Below, piece by piece: positions 52,287 through 60,498 of a stretch of 64,000 nucleotides of DNA. The stretch's first letter is position 1, and every line of letters begins with the position of its first letter. The stretch is taken from contig NZ_KK073872.1 in assembly GCF_000585335.1 (NCBI RefSeq), positions 62,001 to 126,000 of the forward strand, read 5' to 3'. The stretch is from Cloacibacillus evryensis DSM 19522. GTDB taxonomy: Bacteria; Synergistota; Synergistia; Synergistales; Synergistaceae. Below the pieces are notes generated by a model, which did not search any database, was not told where the DNA came from, and saw only the letters and a program-made list of their open reading frames with translations. Position numbers and translations under genes: made by a program.

Positions 52287-52988
52287 CTAGTTCCGCCAGA
52301 GCAGCAGTATCGAGAGGTACTCTTCCGCCGGCGTGAGCGCCGCTTCCCCCTCGTATATTTTTTCGTCGGCGAGCCCCGCGCGGTCGATGCGCGCCATGCG
52401 CCGCCACGGGCCGGCCTCCGCGACCACCCCGGCGAGTCCCTCTTTCAGGATGCAGGGTTTATAGAGCGCCGCGGAATCGGCGCGGCGCAGCGCCGCCACG
52501 ATCCCTTCGCGGTCGTCGATGCAGGGGACGACGGAAAAGATATCCTCTCCCATCGCGAGGAAGGAGCCGATGCGCGAAGCGGCCAGTTGGTGCGCGGAGA
52601 TGCCCGGCACCAGCGACAGCTCGAGTTCCGGCGCGATTTTCTTCCAGGCGTCGAACAGATACGAGCCCGTCGCGTAGAGCGCCGAGTCGCCGATGACGGG
52701 CAGCACGGCGCTCTTCGCGCCGCGCCATGAAGCGCCGATCCGCTCAAGCTCGCCGAGGAGAAACTTCTCGCGCTCCTCCGCGTCGGTGAGCATGGGGAAG
52801 GTGATGGGCGTCGTCTCTGTATCGGGGAGGTTCGCGCGCACTATCTGTTCGGCGACGGAAAACTTCCCGCGCGGCGAATAGGGCGTCAGCACGACGTCCG
52901 CCTCCTTTATGATCCTCAGCGCCTTGAGCGTGACGAGCTCGGGATCTCCCGGCCCCACGCCGACAACAGTAAATTTCAAAGCATTCAC
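52287..52988 (-). CDS. cbiL: Cobalt-precorrin-2 C20-methyltransferase
   Basis: 233 residues. SAM-dependent C20 methylase: FTVVGVGPGDPELVTLKAL, ADVVLTPYSPRGKFSVAE, VLPVIGDSALYATGSYLF, LSLVPGISAHQLAASRIG and LYKPCILKEGLAGVVAEA. I take GTG 52988, which overlaps the preceding stop (GTGA). A TTG at 52979, better spaced from GGAG, is an alternative. The frame is open much farther upstream, but that part lies inside the binding-protein gene and is not homologous. Confidence 0.93.
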   Translation of the reverse strand: MNALKFTVVGVGPGDPELVTLKALRIIKEADVVLTPYSPRGKFSVAEQIVRANLPDTETTPITFPMLTDAEEREKFLLGELERIGASWRGAKSAVLPVIGDSALYATGSYLFDAWKKIAPELELSLVPGISAHQLAASRIGSFLAMGEDIFSVVPCIDDREGIVAALRRADSAALYKPCILKEGLAGVVAEAGPWRRMARIDRAGLADEKIYEGEAALTPAEEYLSILLLWRN

Positions 52989-53836
52989 TCTCCGTAGAAT
53001 ATTTTTATCAGCCGCCGTCCGCCGGCTTCGAGCCCGAGCAGCGACGGGCGGCTCAGCTCTCCCTCCGGCACGACGGCCGTCTTTATCTTTTTTATCGCCG
53101 GATACCACGGGCGCGCCGCGAGGGATTCTTTGTCCGCGGCGTTCATCGTTCCCTGCTGTACCAAGTATACGTCTATTTCGCCCGCGGCGGCGGCCTTTAG
53201 TATCCGCTCGAGGCCGTAGGGGGCGATCGCGCTGCCCTTGCGGACCGGCTGCGCGTCGGAGGCGGCGTTCCGTCCTCCCGCGAGCTCAACGAGCTTTGCC
53301 GCCCACGAATCGGGCGAGCAGGTGTGCAGCTCCTTCGCCGTCGCCTCCACAAAGACGGCGGGGCTTTTGCCTTTGGACTTTTTCGCCGCCTCGGCGGCGA
53401 TCGCGCCGCGGAGCTTCTTCAACTTTGACTCGCCCGCCGCCGGGTCGCTTCCGGTCAGCGCGGCGAGCTCCCGCAGATAGGCGGCGAAATCATCCCACCG
53501 CGGCGGTTCCAGCGAAACGACTCTCACGCCGGCGCGCTCTAGCACGCCGCGGAGCTGCGGATTCTGCCGCTCCGCGAGGCCGCGCGTCAGGACGAGGTCC
53601 GGCTTCAGCGCCAGTATCTCCTCCGCGCCGCTCTTCGCGGAAAAGCGCGGCAGGTCGGGCAGCATGTCGTCATCGTCGTTTTTCGATACCGCGACGAGCC
53701 TCTTTTCCCCGCCGAGCGCGACGATGTTGTCGGTGTGGCCGGGATAGAGCGAGACGATGCGTTTTGCCGCCGCCTCCGCCTGAAACGGCGAAAGTAAAAA
53801 TATGATAAGAACGTATAGGATTATTCTGGGTGCCAT
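52985..53836 (-). CDS. Periplasmic corrinoid/metal-chelate-binding protein (BtuF/FecB type)
   Basis: 283 residues. A signal peptide (MAPRIILYVLIIFLLSPFQAEA) is followed by RIVSLYPGHTDNIVALGGEKRLVAVS, the start of class III binding proteins. Next come AEEILALKPDLVLTRG and VVSLEPPRWDDF. There is no lipobox Cys, so it would be soluble in the periplasm. It partners the FecCD permease and ATPase immediately upstream. BtuF-like B12 or cobinamide uptake is likely from context, but siderophore- or haem-type ligands cannot be ruled out. It overlaps the ATPase gene by 16 bp and cbiL by 4 bp. Confidence 0.88.
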   Translation of the reverse strand: MAPRIILYVLIIFLLSPFQAEAAAKRIVSLYPGHTDNIVALGGEKRLVAVSKNDDDDMLPDLPRFSAKSGAEEILALKPDLVLTRGLAERQNPQLRGVLERAGVRVVSLEPPRWDDFAAYLRELAALTGSDPAAGESKLKKLRGAIAAEAAKKSKGKSPAVFVEATAKELHTCSPDSWAAKLVELAGGRNAASDAQPVRKGSAIAPYGLERILKAAAAGEIDVYLVQQGTMNAADKESLAARPWYPAIKKIKTAVVPEGELSRPSLLGLEAGGRRLIKIFYGE

Positions 53837-54582
53837 GCTGTGTCTCCATCCTCCGATCGGTAACGGCGGAACTTTATGCCGTAAAGTTCCTGTAAAATTT
53901 TTTCGTCAAGCAGCCCGACGGGGCCGCGGGCGACGATCTTTCCCTCTTTGAGCGCGATAAAATCATCGCAGCAGGAGATCGCGCCGTTCAGGTCGTGCGC
54001 CGCCGCGACGACGCTCCTGCCCTCCGCGGCGAGCTTCCGCAGCAGCGAGAAGATCCGGCGCGAATGGCTCGGGTCGAGCGCCGAGGTCGGTTCGTCGAGC
54101 AGGAACAGCTCCGGCTGCTGGGCTAGTGTCATCGCGAACAGCACGCGCTGCCGTTCGCCCCCCGAAAGCTCCGTCGCGGCGCGAAAGAGCAGGTGGCCGA
54201 CCTCCGCGAGCTCCGCGCTTTCAAGGATTATCCTGTCGTCCTCCGGCTTCATCGGTTCAAGCGCGCCGTGAAAGGGCAGGCGGCCGAGCGAGATTATCTC
54301 GTAGACGGAGAAGGCCGCCCTCACGCTGATGTTCTGCGGCAGGAAACCGACCAGGCGTCCGAAGTCGCGGCGCGGGATGCCGCTCACTTCGCGATGGCCG
54401 AACGCGAGGGCGCCGCTGTAGCTTCCGAGGCCGCCGAGCGCGCGCAGCAGCGTGCTCTTGCCGCCGCCGTTGGGGCCGATGAGCGCCGTGATCCTCCCGC
54501 GCTCTATCTCGCCGCTGATGCCGTCGATTATTTTTTTCGCGCCGTAACCGGCGCAGAGTCCGCGGAAGGTGTAGAGGCTCAC
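53821..54582 (-). CDS. ABC transporter ATP-binding protein (FecE/BtuD type)
   Basis: 253 residues. Walker A GPNGGGKST, Q-loop FLPQNISVRAAFSVYEII, signature LSGGERQRVLFAM, Walker B LFLLDEPTSALDP and H-loop AAAHDLNGAI are complete. The GTG start at 54582 overlaps the permease stop (GTGA), and this is the only start consistent with the family N-terminus SLYTFRGLCAGYG. Longer readings of the frame cross the permease gene. It energises uptake by the adjacent permease. Confidence 0.92.
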   Translation of the reverse strand: MSLYTFRGLCAGYGAKKIIDGISGEIERGRITALIGPNGGGKSTLLRALGGLGSYSGALAFGHREVSGIPRRDFGRLVGFLPQNISVRAAFSVYEIISLGRLPFHGALEPMKPEDDRIILESAELAEVGHLLFRAATELSGGERQRVLFAMTLAQQPELFLLDEPTSALDPSHSRRIFSLLRKLAAEGRSVVAAAHDLNGAISCCDDFIALKEGKIVARGPVGLLDEKILQELYGIKFRRYRSEDGDTAWHPE

Positions 54583-55598
54583 GCGCCGCGCCTCCGGCTC
54601 ATCAGTATCCAACAGAAGAAGGGGCCGCCGATGAGCGCCGTAATGACGCCCACGGGGAGTTCTCCGAGCCTCTGGGCCGCGCCGTCCGCGAGCGCGAGCA
54701 GCAGCCCGCCGCCGAGGAAGCTGAAGATGAGCAGCGGCCTCGTCGCGGGCCCCGTGAGGGAGCGCATGAGGTGCGGGACGACGAGGCCGACGAAGCCGAT
54801 GATCCCGAAGAAGCTGACGGCGGCGGCGGTGGCGAGCGACGAAACGGCGAGCAGCAGCGCGCGCAGCTTTTTTTCGTCGATGCCGAGCAGCGCCCCCTGT
54901 CCCTCGGAGAGCGAGACGGCGTCGATCTGGCGCGCGTAGATAAAGGCGGGGACGAACAGGATGAAGGCCGCGCCCCAGACCGAGAGGGCGGCAAGCGGGG
55001 AGGCCCCCGAGAGGCTGCCCATGAGCCAAAGGACGATGGCGCTGAGACGGTCGTCGGCGATCGCTTTGAGGAAGGTGACTCCCGCGGAGAGTATCGCGTT
55101 CGTGATGATGCCCGCGAGGACGATATAGGCCGCGCCGCCTCCGCTGCGCGCCGCGATGGCGCTTACGAGCCAAAGAGAGGCCAGCGCTCCCGCGAAGGCC
55201 AGCGGCGTCACCGCGAACGAACCGAAGAAAAAGCCGAGAGCGCCGCCGAAGGCCGCGCCCGCCGCGATCCCGAGCGTGTATGGTTCGGCGAGCGGGTTCG
55301 TCAGCAGCCCCTGCAGGACGGCGCCCGCCACCGCGAGCAGCCCGCCCGTTCCGACGGCGGCGAGAAAGCGCGGCAGCCGGACGCTGCGGACGACGAGAGC
55401 CTCGGGCGAGGCGCGCGAGGCTTCGTCTAAAAACGGATTCAAAAGCGCCGCGACGCGGGCGGCGGGAATATCCCACTCGCCCGCGCCGAGCCGCCATAGC
55501 GCGGCGATGAGCAAGAGCAGGGAGAGCAGCGCCGCGAGGCGCAGCCGTTTGACGAAAAGCCGCCGCCTATGCTCCGAGAGTTCCGCCGCGCCGGTCAT
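54579..55598 (-). CDS. FecCD-family ABC permease (BtuC-like)
   Basis: 339 residues with about ten membrane helices. Family motifs are RLPRFLAAVGTGGLLAVAGA, QGLLTNPLAEPYTLGIAAGA, GIIGFVGLVVPHLMRSLTGP and ELPVGVITALIGGPFFCWIL. It starts two bases after the cbiK stop. Within the riboswitch-led operon it most likely takes up corrinoids or a cobalt chelate. Together with the ATPase and binding protein it forms a complete BtuCDF-type system. Confidence 0.92.
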   Translation of the reverse strand: MTGAAELSEHRRRLFVKRLRLAALLSLLLLIAALWRLGAGEWDIPAARVAALLNPFLDEASRASPEALVVRSVRLPRFLAAVGTGGLLAVAGAVLQGLLTNPLAEPYTLGIAAGAAFGGALGFFFGSFAVTPLAFAGALASLWLVSAIAARSGGGAAYIVLAGIITNAILSAGVTFLKAIADDRLSAIVLWLMGSLSGASPLAALSVWGAAFILFVPAFIYARQIDAVSLSEGQGALLGIDEKKLRALLLAVSSLATAAAVSFFGIIGFVGLVVPHLMRSLTGPATRPLLIFSFLGGGLLLALADGAAQRLGELPVGVITALIGGPFFCWILMSRRRGA

Positions 55599-55600
55599 CC

Positions 55601-56491
55601 TTATTTCATCATATCCTTGATCTTGGAGACGTATACGCGGGCCATATCCGCGTCTTCGCCGAGTCCGACGAGGAAGGTCCTGACGTCCTTGTATCCGGCC
55701 GCTTTAAGCTGGCTGTACCATGATTCGGGATCGTCCTTGTCGGCGAGGTCGTTGTTCGCGTGATCGCCGGCGACGATCATCAGCGGCGAGAGGACGAGCG
55801 TCTTCACGCTCTTGTCATGCTTGAGGCGCGCGATCACGTCCTCGATCATCGGAGCCGCCTCGACCGTGCCGAGGGCGAAGCGTCCGGGGGCCTTCTTATC
55901 GAGCGAGAGCTGGAGCTGGCTGTACATCGCGTTTGCCGCGTGGTGCGGCGTGCCGTGGCCCATGAGGACGATCACGGTGTTCTTCTTCGCGAGATCCTTC
56001 GCGAAACGCTTGATGAGGATGTCGGCCATCAGGTCGCAGTCGGCGGCTGACGAGAGGTAGGGGCTGCCGAGCTTCAAGTCTCTGAATTCATACTTGCCCT
56101 TTACCGCGGCAAAGCCGTTCACGAGGCCCGCGATGTCGTCATATTCTTCGCCGGGGATGATGTGCATCGGCATCACATAGACATGGGTGAAGCCTTCGTC
56201 GTTCATCTGCGCGAGAGCGGAGGTCGGCGTCGGGATATTGAGGTTCTGTTCCTTCGCGATCTTCCGGCGGATGATGTTCGACGTGTAGGCGAGGCGCACC
56301 TCCGTGTCGGGGAATGCCTTTTTCGTCGAGTCGACGAGGTTGTCGATCGCCTTTTTCGCCTCCGGCATCGAGGTGCCGAAGGCGACGACGAGGATGCCCT
56401 TCTTGTCGGGCTTGTCCTTCGGGGCCGCGGCGAAGGCCGTGCCGGACATTACCAGTGTGAGCATTACGAGAGCTATTACAAACGATTTCAT
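55601..56491 (-). CDS. cbiK: Anaerobic cobalt chelatase, exported form (CbiK-P-like)
   Basis: About 296 residues. CbiK inserts cobalt into sirohydrochlorin. The body opens with GILVVAFGTSMPEAKKAIDN, and both metal-site histidines are seen in VMPMHIIPGEEYDDI and LMGHGTPHHAANAM; the C-terminus has LSPLMIVAGDHANNDLA. Unlike the enteric enzyme it begins with a clear signal peptide, MKSFVIALVMLTLVMSGTAFA, so the product should be periplasmic, as in Desulfovibrio CbiK-P. I choose the ATG at 56491 because AAAGGA lies upstream; an in-frame ATG at 56506 (MEIFLMKSF) is possible. First gene after the riboswitch. An exported chelatase could serve haem or metal handling in place of, or besides, corrin synthesis. 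Confidence 0.92.
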   Translation of the reverse strand: MKSFVIALVMLTLVMSGTAFAAAPKDKPDKKGILVVAFGTSMPEAKKAIDNLVDSTKKAFPDTEVRLAYTSNIIRRKIAKEQNLNIPTPTSALAQMNDEGFTHVYVMPMHIIPGEEYDDIAGLVNGFAAVKGKYEFRDLKLGSPYLSSAADCDLMADILIKRFAKDLAKKNTVIVLMGHGTPHHAANAMYSQLQLSLDKKAPGRFALGTVEAAPMIEDVIARLKHDKSVKTLVLSPLMIVAGDHANNDLADKDDPESWYSQLKAAGYKDVRTFLVGLGEDADMARVYVSKIKDMMK

Positions 56492-56545
56492 GAGAAATAT
56501 TTCCATCCTTTCGATCATCGCCAATCCAGAAAAATTCTGGGTCCA

Positions 56546-56581
56546 ATAAAAAATGACCCGGAAGCGATCCTCCGAGTCATT
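56546..56581 (-). terminator. Riboswitch-linked terminator upstream of cbiK
   Basis: On the minus strand, AATGACTCGGA (56581-56571) pairs with TCCGGGTCATT (56562-56552) with one G-T pair, followed by TTTTATT. It lies between the aptamer and cbiK and is the natural off-switch of the expression platform. A small CAGCTT / AAGCTG hairpin at about 56589-56605 could take part in the alternative fold. A CCAGA/TCTGG hairpin (56527-56541) lies closer to the gene. Confidence 0.85.
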
Positions 56582-56654
56582 ACCCTGTCAGCTTATGGCA
56601 AGCTGTAACAAATGCCGCGAAGACGTTTGCCCGCGCAAACAGACCCCCTTCCCT

Positions 56655-56815
56655 AAACCTTTCCTCAGCAGATTTCCTGACTTCCCTTCATCCTGACAGC
56701 GCGCCTTCCCGGAAAAATTCCAGTGGCTTCTTTGCGCTTTCGTCCGAGCTACAGTGGCGGGGCCGCACCGGCATTGGAAAGATCCGCACCGGTTTCCCTT
56801 ACTGAGAAAGATAAT
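56655..56815 (-). ncRNA. Cobalamin (adenosylcobalamin) riboswitch
   Basis: Read on the minus strand it begins AAGGGAAACCGGTGCGG, continues with a second CCGGTGCGG arm and GCCCCGCCACTGTAGC (core near 56748-56758). It then has CCGGGAAGGCGCG, GATGAAGGG and the B12 box GGAAGTCAGGAAATCTGC (56685-56668). These are the conserved pieces of the class I cobalamin aptamer in the right order. Binding of cobalamin should favour the terminator at 56546-56581 and shut off cbiK and the roughly 20 genes behind it. It lies 70 bp after the cobC stop. Confidence 0.96.
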
Positions 56816-56885
56816 ATTCGATTTTCGGTCATTATAGCAGATGGCCGCCGTGTGCGACAGGTAGTTTTTGTGCCGCCGGGGCAAT

Positions 56886-57491
56886 TTAATCCTCCTGCGC
56901 AAAGAGAAAATCAGGGGCCGTGCTCCATAACGCCGCCGAACCGTCCGTCTTAAAGTCAAGGACGTACATGCCGCCGTTCGGTATCCGCCACTCGCCGTGC
57001 GGGATATTCCTGTCGGCGAAGCGGTGCAGGAGCGCGCGCATCACGTTGCCGTGCATCGTGCCGGCCGCCGTTGAAACTCCCGCCGCGCGGCAGCGCGAAA
57101 GCAGCGCCTCGAAGCCGGCGCAGACGCGCTCCGTGAAACCGTTGAAGCTCTCGCCGCCCTCTACCGGCCTGTCCGGGGCCGCGAGCCAGGCGGTGTAGTT
57201 CGGATCGTCGTCGAGGTTTGTGTAGGGCCTGCCCTCAAGGACGCCGAGCGAACATTCGGAGAGAGCGGCGGGAAGATAATCGGCCTCGCGTCCGTAGATC
57301 AGCTCAAGCGACTGCGTGCAGCGGGCGAGCGGCGATGAAAAGTATAACTCCGCGCGCGGATATGCGAAACGCGCGCATATCGCCCGCTGTTCGGCGACGC
57401 CGCGCGGCGAGAGGGGGACATCGCGCTGTCCCGTCCAGACGTTCTCCGCGTTCGCGAGAGACAGCGCGTGGCGGATGAGACAGATCCTCAC
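56886..57491 (-). CDS. cobC: Alpha-ribazole phosphatase-like histidine phosphatase
   Basis: 201 residues of the phosphoglycerate-mutase-like fold. The catalytic His is in LIRHALSLANAENVW, and the second His is in TMHGNVMRALLHRF; also seen are SSPLARCTQSLELI and LGVLEGRPY. In cobalamin synthesis CobC removes the phosphate from alpha-ribazole phosphate or the completed nucleotide. The GTG at 57491 overlaps the cobD stop (GTGA). It is the last gene of the cbiB-cobD-cobC group. Function is assigned partly from that context, since the fold is shared with many phosphatases. Confidence 0.87.
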   Translation of the reverse strand: MRICLIRHALSLANAENVWTGQRDVPLSPRGVAEQRAICARFAYPRAELYFSSPLARCTQSLELIYGREADYLPAALSECSLGVLEGRPYTNLDDDPNYTAWLAAPDRPVEGGESFNGFTERVCAGFEALLSRCRAAGVSTAAGTMHGNVMRALLHRFADRNIPHGEWRIPNGGMYVLDFKTDGSAALWSTAPDFLFAQED

Positions 57492-58498
57492 CGGTAGTCC
57501 CTCAGCGCGTCGGTCAGCAGGTCGTCTTCCTCTCTCGTCCGTGCCGCGATGCGCACGAACTTTCCCTCAAGTCCGGGAAAATTTCTCGTGTGGCGCACGA
57601 CGAGGGCGCGTTCGAGCAAAAAGCGGATGAGCTTCTCGTCGTTATCCGTCCGCGCCAGAAAATAGTTGACGCAGGTCGGCAGCGTCGCGAAGCCCGCGCC
57701 GTTTACCGCGGAGATGAGCCGCGGCATCTCCGCCGCGTAATAATCCCGCGTGCGGCGCAGAAGAGCGTCGTCCGCGAGGAAGAAAAGCGCCGCCTGCTGC
57801 GCGAGGCCGCTGACGCTCCAGCTCGGCTGCCGTTTTTTCAGCCTCTCCGTCACCGAGGCGTCGGCGAGGATATAGCCGATGCGCGCGCCGCAGAGGTTGT
57901 AGGTCTTGGTGAGCGAGCGCAGCCGTATGACGTTGGGGTGGGGCCGGTATGGGAGCGGCTCCTCTTCGGTCCAGATAAAATCGCGGTAGGCTTCGTCGAC
58001 GATGAAGAGCGTCCGCGGATGGCTGGCCGCGATCTCGTCAAGTTCGGCGTCCGGTATGAAGCTCCCCGTCGGGTTGCAGGGATTGCAGAGCCAGACAGAT
58101 CCCCCTTGCGGCAGCTTTGCGGCGCGGAGGTCAAAGATGTTGCAGGGGGCCGCGCCAAAATTTTCAAGCGCGCGCAGATACTCGCCGTAAGTTGGCTGGA
58201 GAATAAGATTCTTCCTATCCTTTTCATAAGAGGCGATAAGATAGATCGATTCGTTGGAGCCGCTTGTCACGAGGATATCTTCCGGCGCGGCCCCCGTCGT
58301 CTTTGAAAGAAACGCGCGCAGCGCGGCACAGTCGTCGTCGGGATAATCTTCGAGCGCCGCGCGCAGGTCGGGCGAAAAGCCCCCGCGCTGCGCCACCGCG
58401 TTCGTGTTGGTGCTGAAATCGAAGACCCTCTCCGGCATCGGGATGCCGAACTGTTGATATAATTTTTCGGGATTTGCGCCGTGCGGCCGGAATTCCAT
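57488..58498 (-). CDS. cobD: L-threonine-O-3-phosphate decarboxylase (CobD-type aminotransferase fold)
   Basis: 336 residues. This PLP enzyme makes (R)-1-aminopropan-2-ol phosphate, the linker of the nucleotide loop. Seen are FDFSTNTNAVAQRGG, LVTSGSNESIYLIAS, LCNPCNPTGSFIPDAEL, FIVDEAYRDFIW and the PLP lysine in LRSLTKTYNLCGARIGY. ATG 58498 follows AAAGG and lies just after the cbiB stop. Longer readings start inside cbiB. Histidinol-phosphate aminotransferase is the close relative that it could be mistaken for; the setting between cbiB and cobC favours CobD. Confidence 0.92.
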   Translation of the reverse strand: MEFRPHGANPEKLYQQFGIPMPERVFDFSTNTNAVAQRGGFSPDLRAALEDYPDDDCAALRAFLSKTTGAAPEDILVTSGSNESIYLIASYEKDRKNLILQPTYGEYLRALENFGAAPCNIFDLRAAKLPQGGSVWLCNPCNPTGSFIPDAELDEIAASHPRTLFIVDEAYRDFIWTEEEPLPYRPHPNVIRLRSLTKTYNLCGARIGYILADASVTERLKKRQPSWSVSGLAQQAALFFLADDALLRRTRDYYAAEMPRLISAVNGAGFATLPTCVNYFLARTDNDEKLIRFLLERALVVRHTRNFPGLEGKFVRIAARTREEDDLLTDALRDYR

Positions 58499-58500
58499 CG

Positions 58501-59442
58501 TCAAACAAACCTTTCTGTCGCAAAGATCAGCACGGCGCAGAGCGCCGCGGAAACATCCATAATGTAGTGAGCCCGCAGGATGTCGTTCGGTTCCGGTTCG
58601 CGCAGATCGTCGCCGAGCGTCGGACGCGCCTCCCATTCGCCGCCGTAAAAGGCGCCGCCGCCGAGGCGGATGCCGAGCAATCCCGCGAAGACGCTCTCGC
58701 CGTGGGCGCTGTTCGGGCTCTTATGGTTCAGCCTGTCGCGCAGGAAGACGCGCCAGGCGCGGCGGTAATCCATATTGGCGAGCGCTCCCGCGCCGACGGC
58801 GATCAGCGCGCCGAGGCGCGCGGGGATGAAGTTCAGGAGGTCGTCGAGCTTCGCCGCCGCCCAGCCGAAATCACGATACCGTTCGTCGTCGTAGCCGACC
58901 ATCGAATCCATCGTGGAGGCCGCCTTGAAGAGCCAGGCGAATATCGCGGCATGTCCGAAGAAGGAGCCGACCGTCATCCAGAAGAGCACGGAGACGACTC
59001 CGTCGATATAGCTCTCGGCGATGGTCTCCACCGCCGCGCGCGTGACGCCCGCCGCGTCAAGCCGTTCCGTGTCGCGCCCGACGATGCGTCCGACCTGCCT
59101 GCGCGCGCGTTCGAGATCGCCCGCCGCGAGCGCGCGCGCCACCGGCAGCGACTCGTCCTTGAGCGACTTGAAGGCGATCGCCGCGTATAACAGATATATG
59201 AGGAAAGCTGTCTGCGCCCATTTGCCGATCAGCCCCGTGACGATCATTCCCGCCGCGACGGCGGCGGCGACGGTGAAAAGCACCGCCGCGCAGAAAATTA
59301 CGCCGCGGCGCTTTCCGTCGGAGGGCGAATAAAAAATTTTTTCATAGAAGGTTATCAGCCGTCCCACCAATACCACGGGATGCGTCGGCCATTTGGGGTC
59401 CCCAAAAAGGGCGTCCAGCAAAAGTGCCGCCAAAATCTGCAT
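58501..59442 (-). CDS. cbiB: Adenosylcobinamide-phosphate synthase
   Basis: 313 residues with several membrane helices. It joins aminopropanol phosphate to adenosylcobyric acid. Seen are LLLDALFGDPKWPTHPVVL, GRLITFYEK, the charged VGRIVGRDTERLDAAGVTRA, ETIAESYIDGVVSVLFW and the C-terminal SPNSAHGESVFAGLLGIRLG. I choose ATG 59442, which has GGGAGG nine bases upstream, over an in-frame start at 59481. First gene of its small operon, under the promoter at 59502-59530. Confidence 0.94.
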   Translation of the reverse strand: MQILAALLLDALFGDPKWPTHPVVLVGRLITFYEKIFYSPSDGKRRGVIFCAAVLFTVAAAVAAGMIVTGLIGKWAQTAFLIYLLYAAIAFKSLKDESLPVARALAAGDLERARRQVGRIVGRDTERLDAAGVTRAAVETIAESYIDGVVSVLFWMTVGSFFGHAAIFAWLFKAASTMDSMVGYDDERYRDFGWAAAKLDDLLNFIPARLGALIAVGAGALANMDYRRAWRVFLRDRLNHKSPNSAHGESVFAGLLGIRLGGGAFYGGEWEARPTLGDDLREPEPNDILRAHYIMDVSAALCAVLIFATERFV

Positions 59443-59501
59443 AGCTATTCCTCCCGGTTCGCGACGCTTCAAGCGCCGCATTTTGATATTCTACAGCCAA
59501 T

Positions 59502-59530
59502 ATTACAACACGGGGATAAAATTTTTGCAA
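59502..59530 (-). promoter_or_regulatory. cbiB-cobD-cobC promoter
   Basis: On the minus strand, TTGCAA (59530-59525), a 17-nt spacer and TGTAAT (59507-59502), about 60 bp before the cbiB start. No riboswitch is visible in this short leader, so this group may escape the cobalamin control seen at cbiK. Confidence 0.65.
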
Positions 59531-59626
59531 AAGCGCCTCCGGCGGAATAACGGTAAAAAACGACGAAGTATTGCGAATTTGATTTTATATGTGGCGAAAA
59601 TAAAAAATGGTGGTATAGTTTTTCCC

Positions 59627-60421
59627 ATGATTATAGACTTTCACACTCACGTTTTTCCCCATAAGATCGCCGATGCGGCGATGACGAAGCTTCAGCATCA
59701 GTGCGGCGTTCCCTATTACGCCCCGGCCACGGCGGAATCTCTTGTCAAGACGATGGACGCGTGCGGCGTGGACAAAAGCGTCGTGCTCAATATCGTGACG
59801 AAGGAGACCCAACATGAAGACGTCCTCTCTTTTGCAAAGGAGATCGATTCGGAGAGGCTGATATCTTTCGGTTCTGTGATGCCCGGCTCGGAATACGCCC
59901 TTGAATATGTCTGGAAGATCTCCGACGAGGGACTTAAGGGCATGAAGCTGCATCCGCCGCTGCAGCGCATCGACGTGGACGATAAGAGGCTTTTTCCCGT
60001 TTACGACCTGGCGCGCGCGCTCAACCTCGTCGTGATATTCCATGCGGGGTGGGACGCGACATACCGTGATGAGATGCGGGCCTCGGTCGAAATGACGATC
60101 AACGTCGTGAACAACTTTCCCGGACTGAAGCTCGTCGCCGCGCACATGGGCGGACTGCGCATCGCGCGCGACGTATTCGACCGCCTCGCGGGAAAATACG
60201 AGCTTTACTTTGACACGGCCTACGCCGCCGATCCCTGGCTCGATAAAGGGATGTTCCGCGACATCATCCGCCGCCACGGCGCTGAGCATATCCTTCTGGG
60301 CAGCGACTATCCCTGGCATCTGCCCTCGATGGAGATCGATCTGATAAAGAGCCTCGATATCGGCGAAGAGGAAAAGAAGATGATCCTTGGAGAGAACGCC
60401 GCCAGACTGCTGGGGCTGTAG
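59627..60421 (+). CDS. Metal-dependent amidohydrolase (amidohydrolase_2 / TatD-like)
   Basis: 264 residues. TIM-barrel metal hydrolase: the first metal pair is in MIIDFHTHVFP, then LKGMKLHPPLQRI, VIFHAGWDATYRDEM, VAAHMGGLRIARD and the last Asp in LLGSDYPWHLPS. The family includes hydrolases and decarboxylases of small organic acids; the substrate cannot be told. The frame is open upstream, but the ATG at 59627 gives the family N-terminus. It has no ribosome site: a TATAGT box ends seven bases before it, so the mRNA may start at the ATG. It is divergent from cbiB and stands alone. Confidence 0.9.
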   Translation: MIIDFHTHVFPHKIADAAMTKLQHQCGVPYYAPATAESLVKTMDACGVDKSVVLNIVTKETQHEDVLSFAKEIDSERLISFGSVMPGSEYALEYVWKISDEGLKGMKLHPPLQRIDVDDKRLFPVYDLARALNLVVIFHAGWDATYRDEMRASVEMTINVVNNFPGLKLVAAHMGGLRIARDVFDRLAGKYELYFDTAYAADPWLDKGMFRDIIRRHGAEHILLGSDYPWHLPSMEIDLIKSLDIGEEEKKMILGENAARLLGL

Positions 60422-60471
60422 GCACAAAACAGGCGGAGCCCGGTTTATCCGCTGTCAGCCTATTGAAACTC

Positions 60472-60489
60472 CCGCCCCGCAAGGGGCGG
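60472..60489. terminator. Short hairpin between converging genes
   Basis: CCGCCCC (60472-60478) pairs with GGGGCGG (60483-60489) over a GCAA tetraloop, followed by CCTTTC. It lies between the amidohydrolase stop and the helicase stop and could serve both directions weakly. Confidence 0.5.
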
Positions 60490-60498
60490 CCTTTCGCC

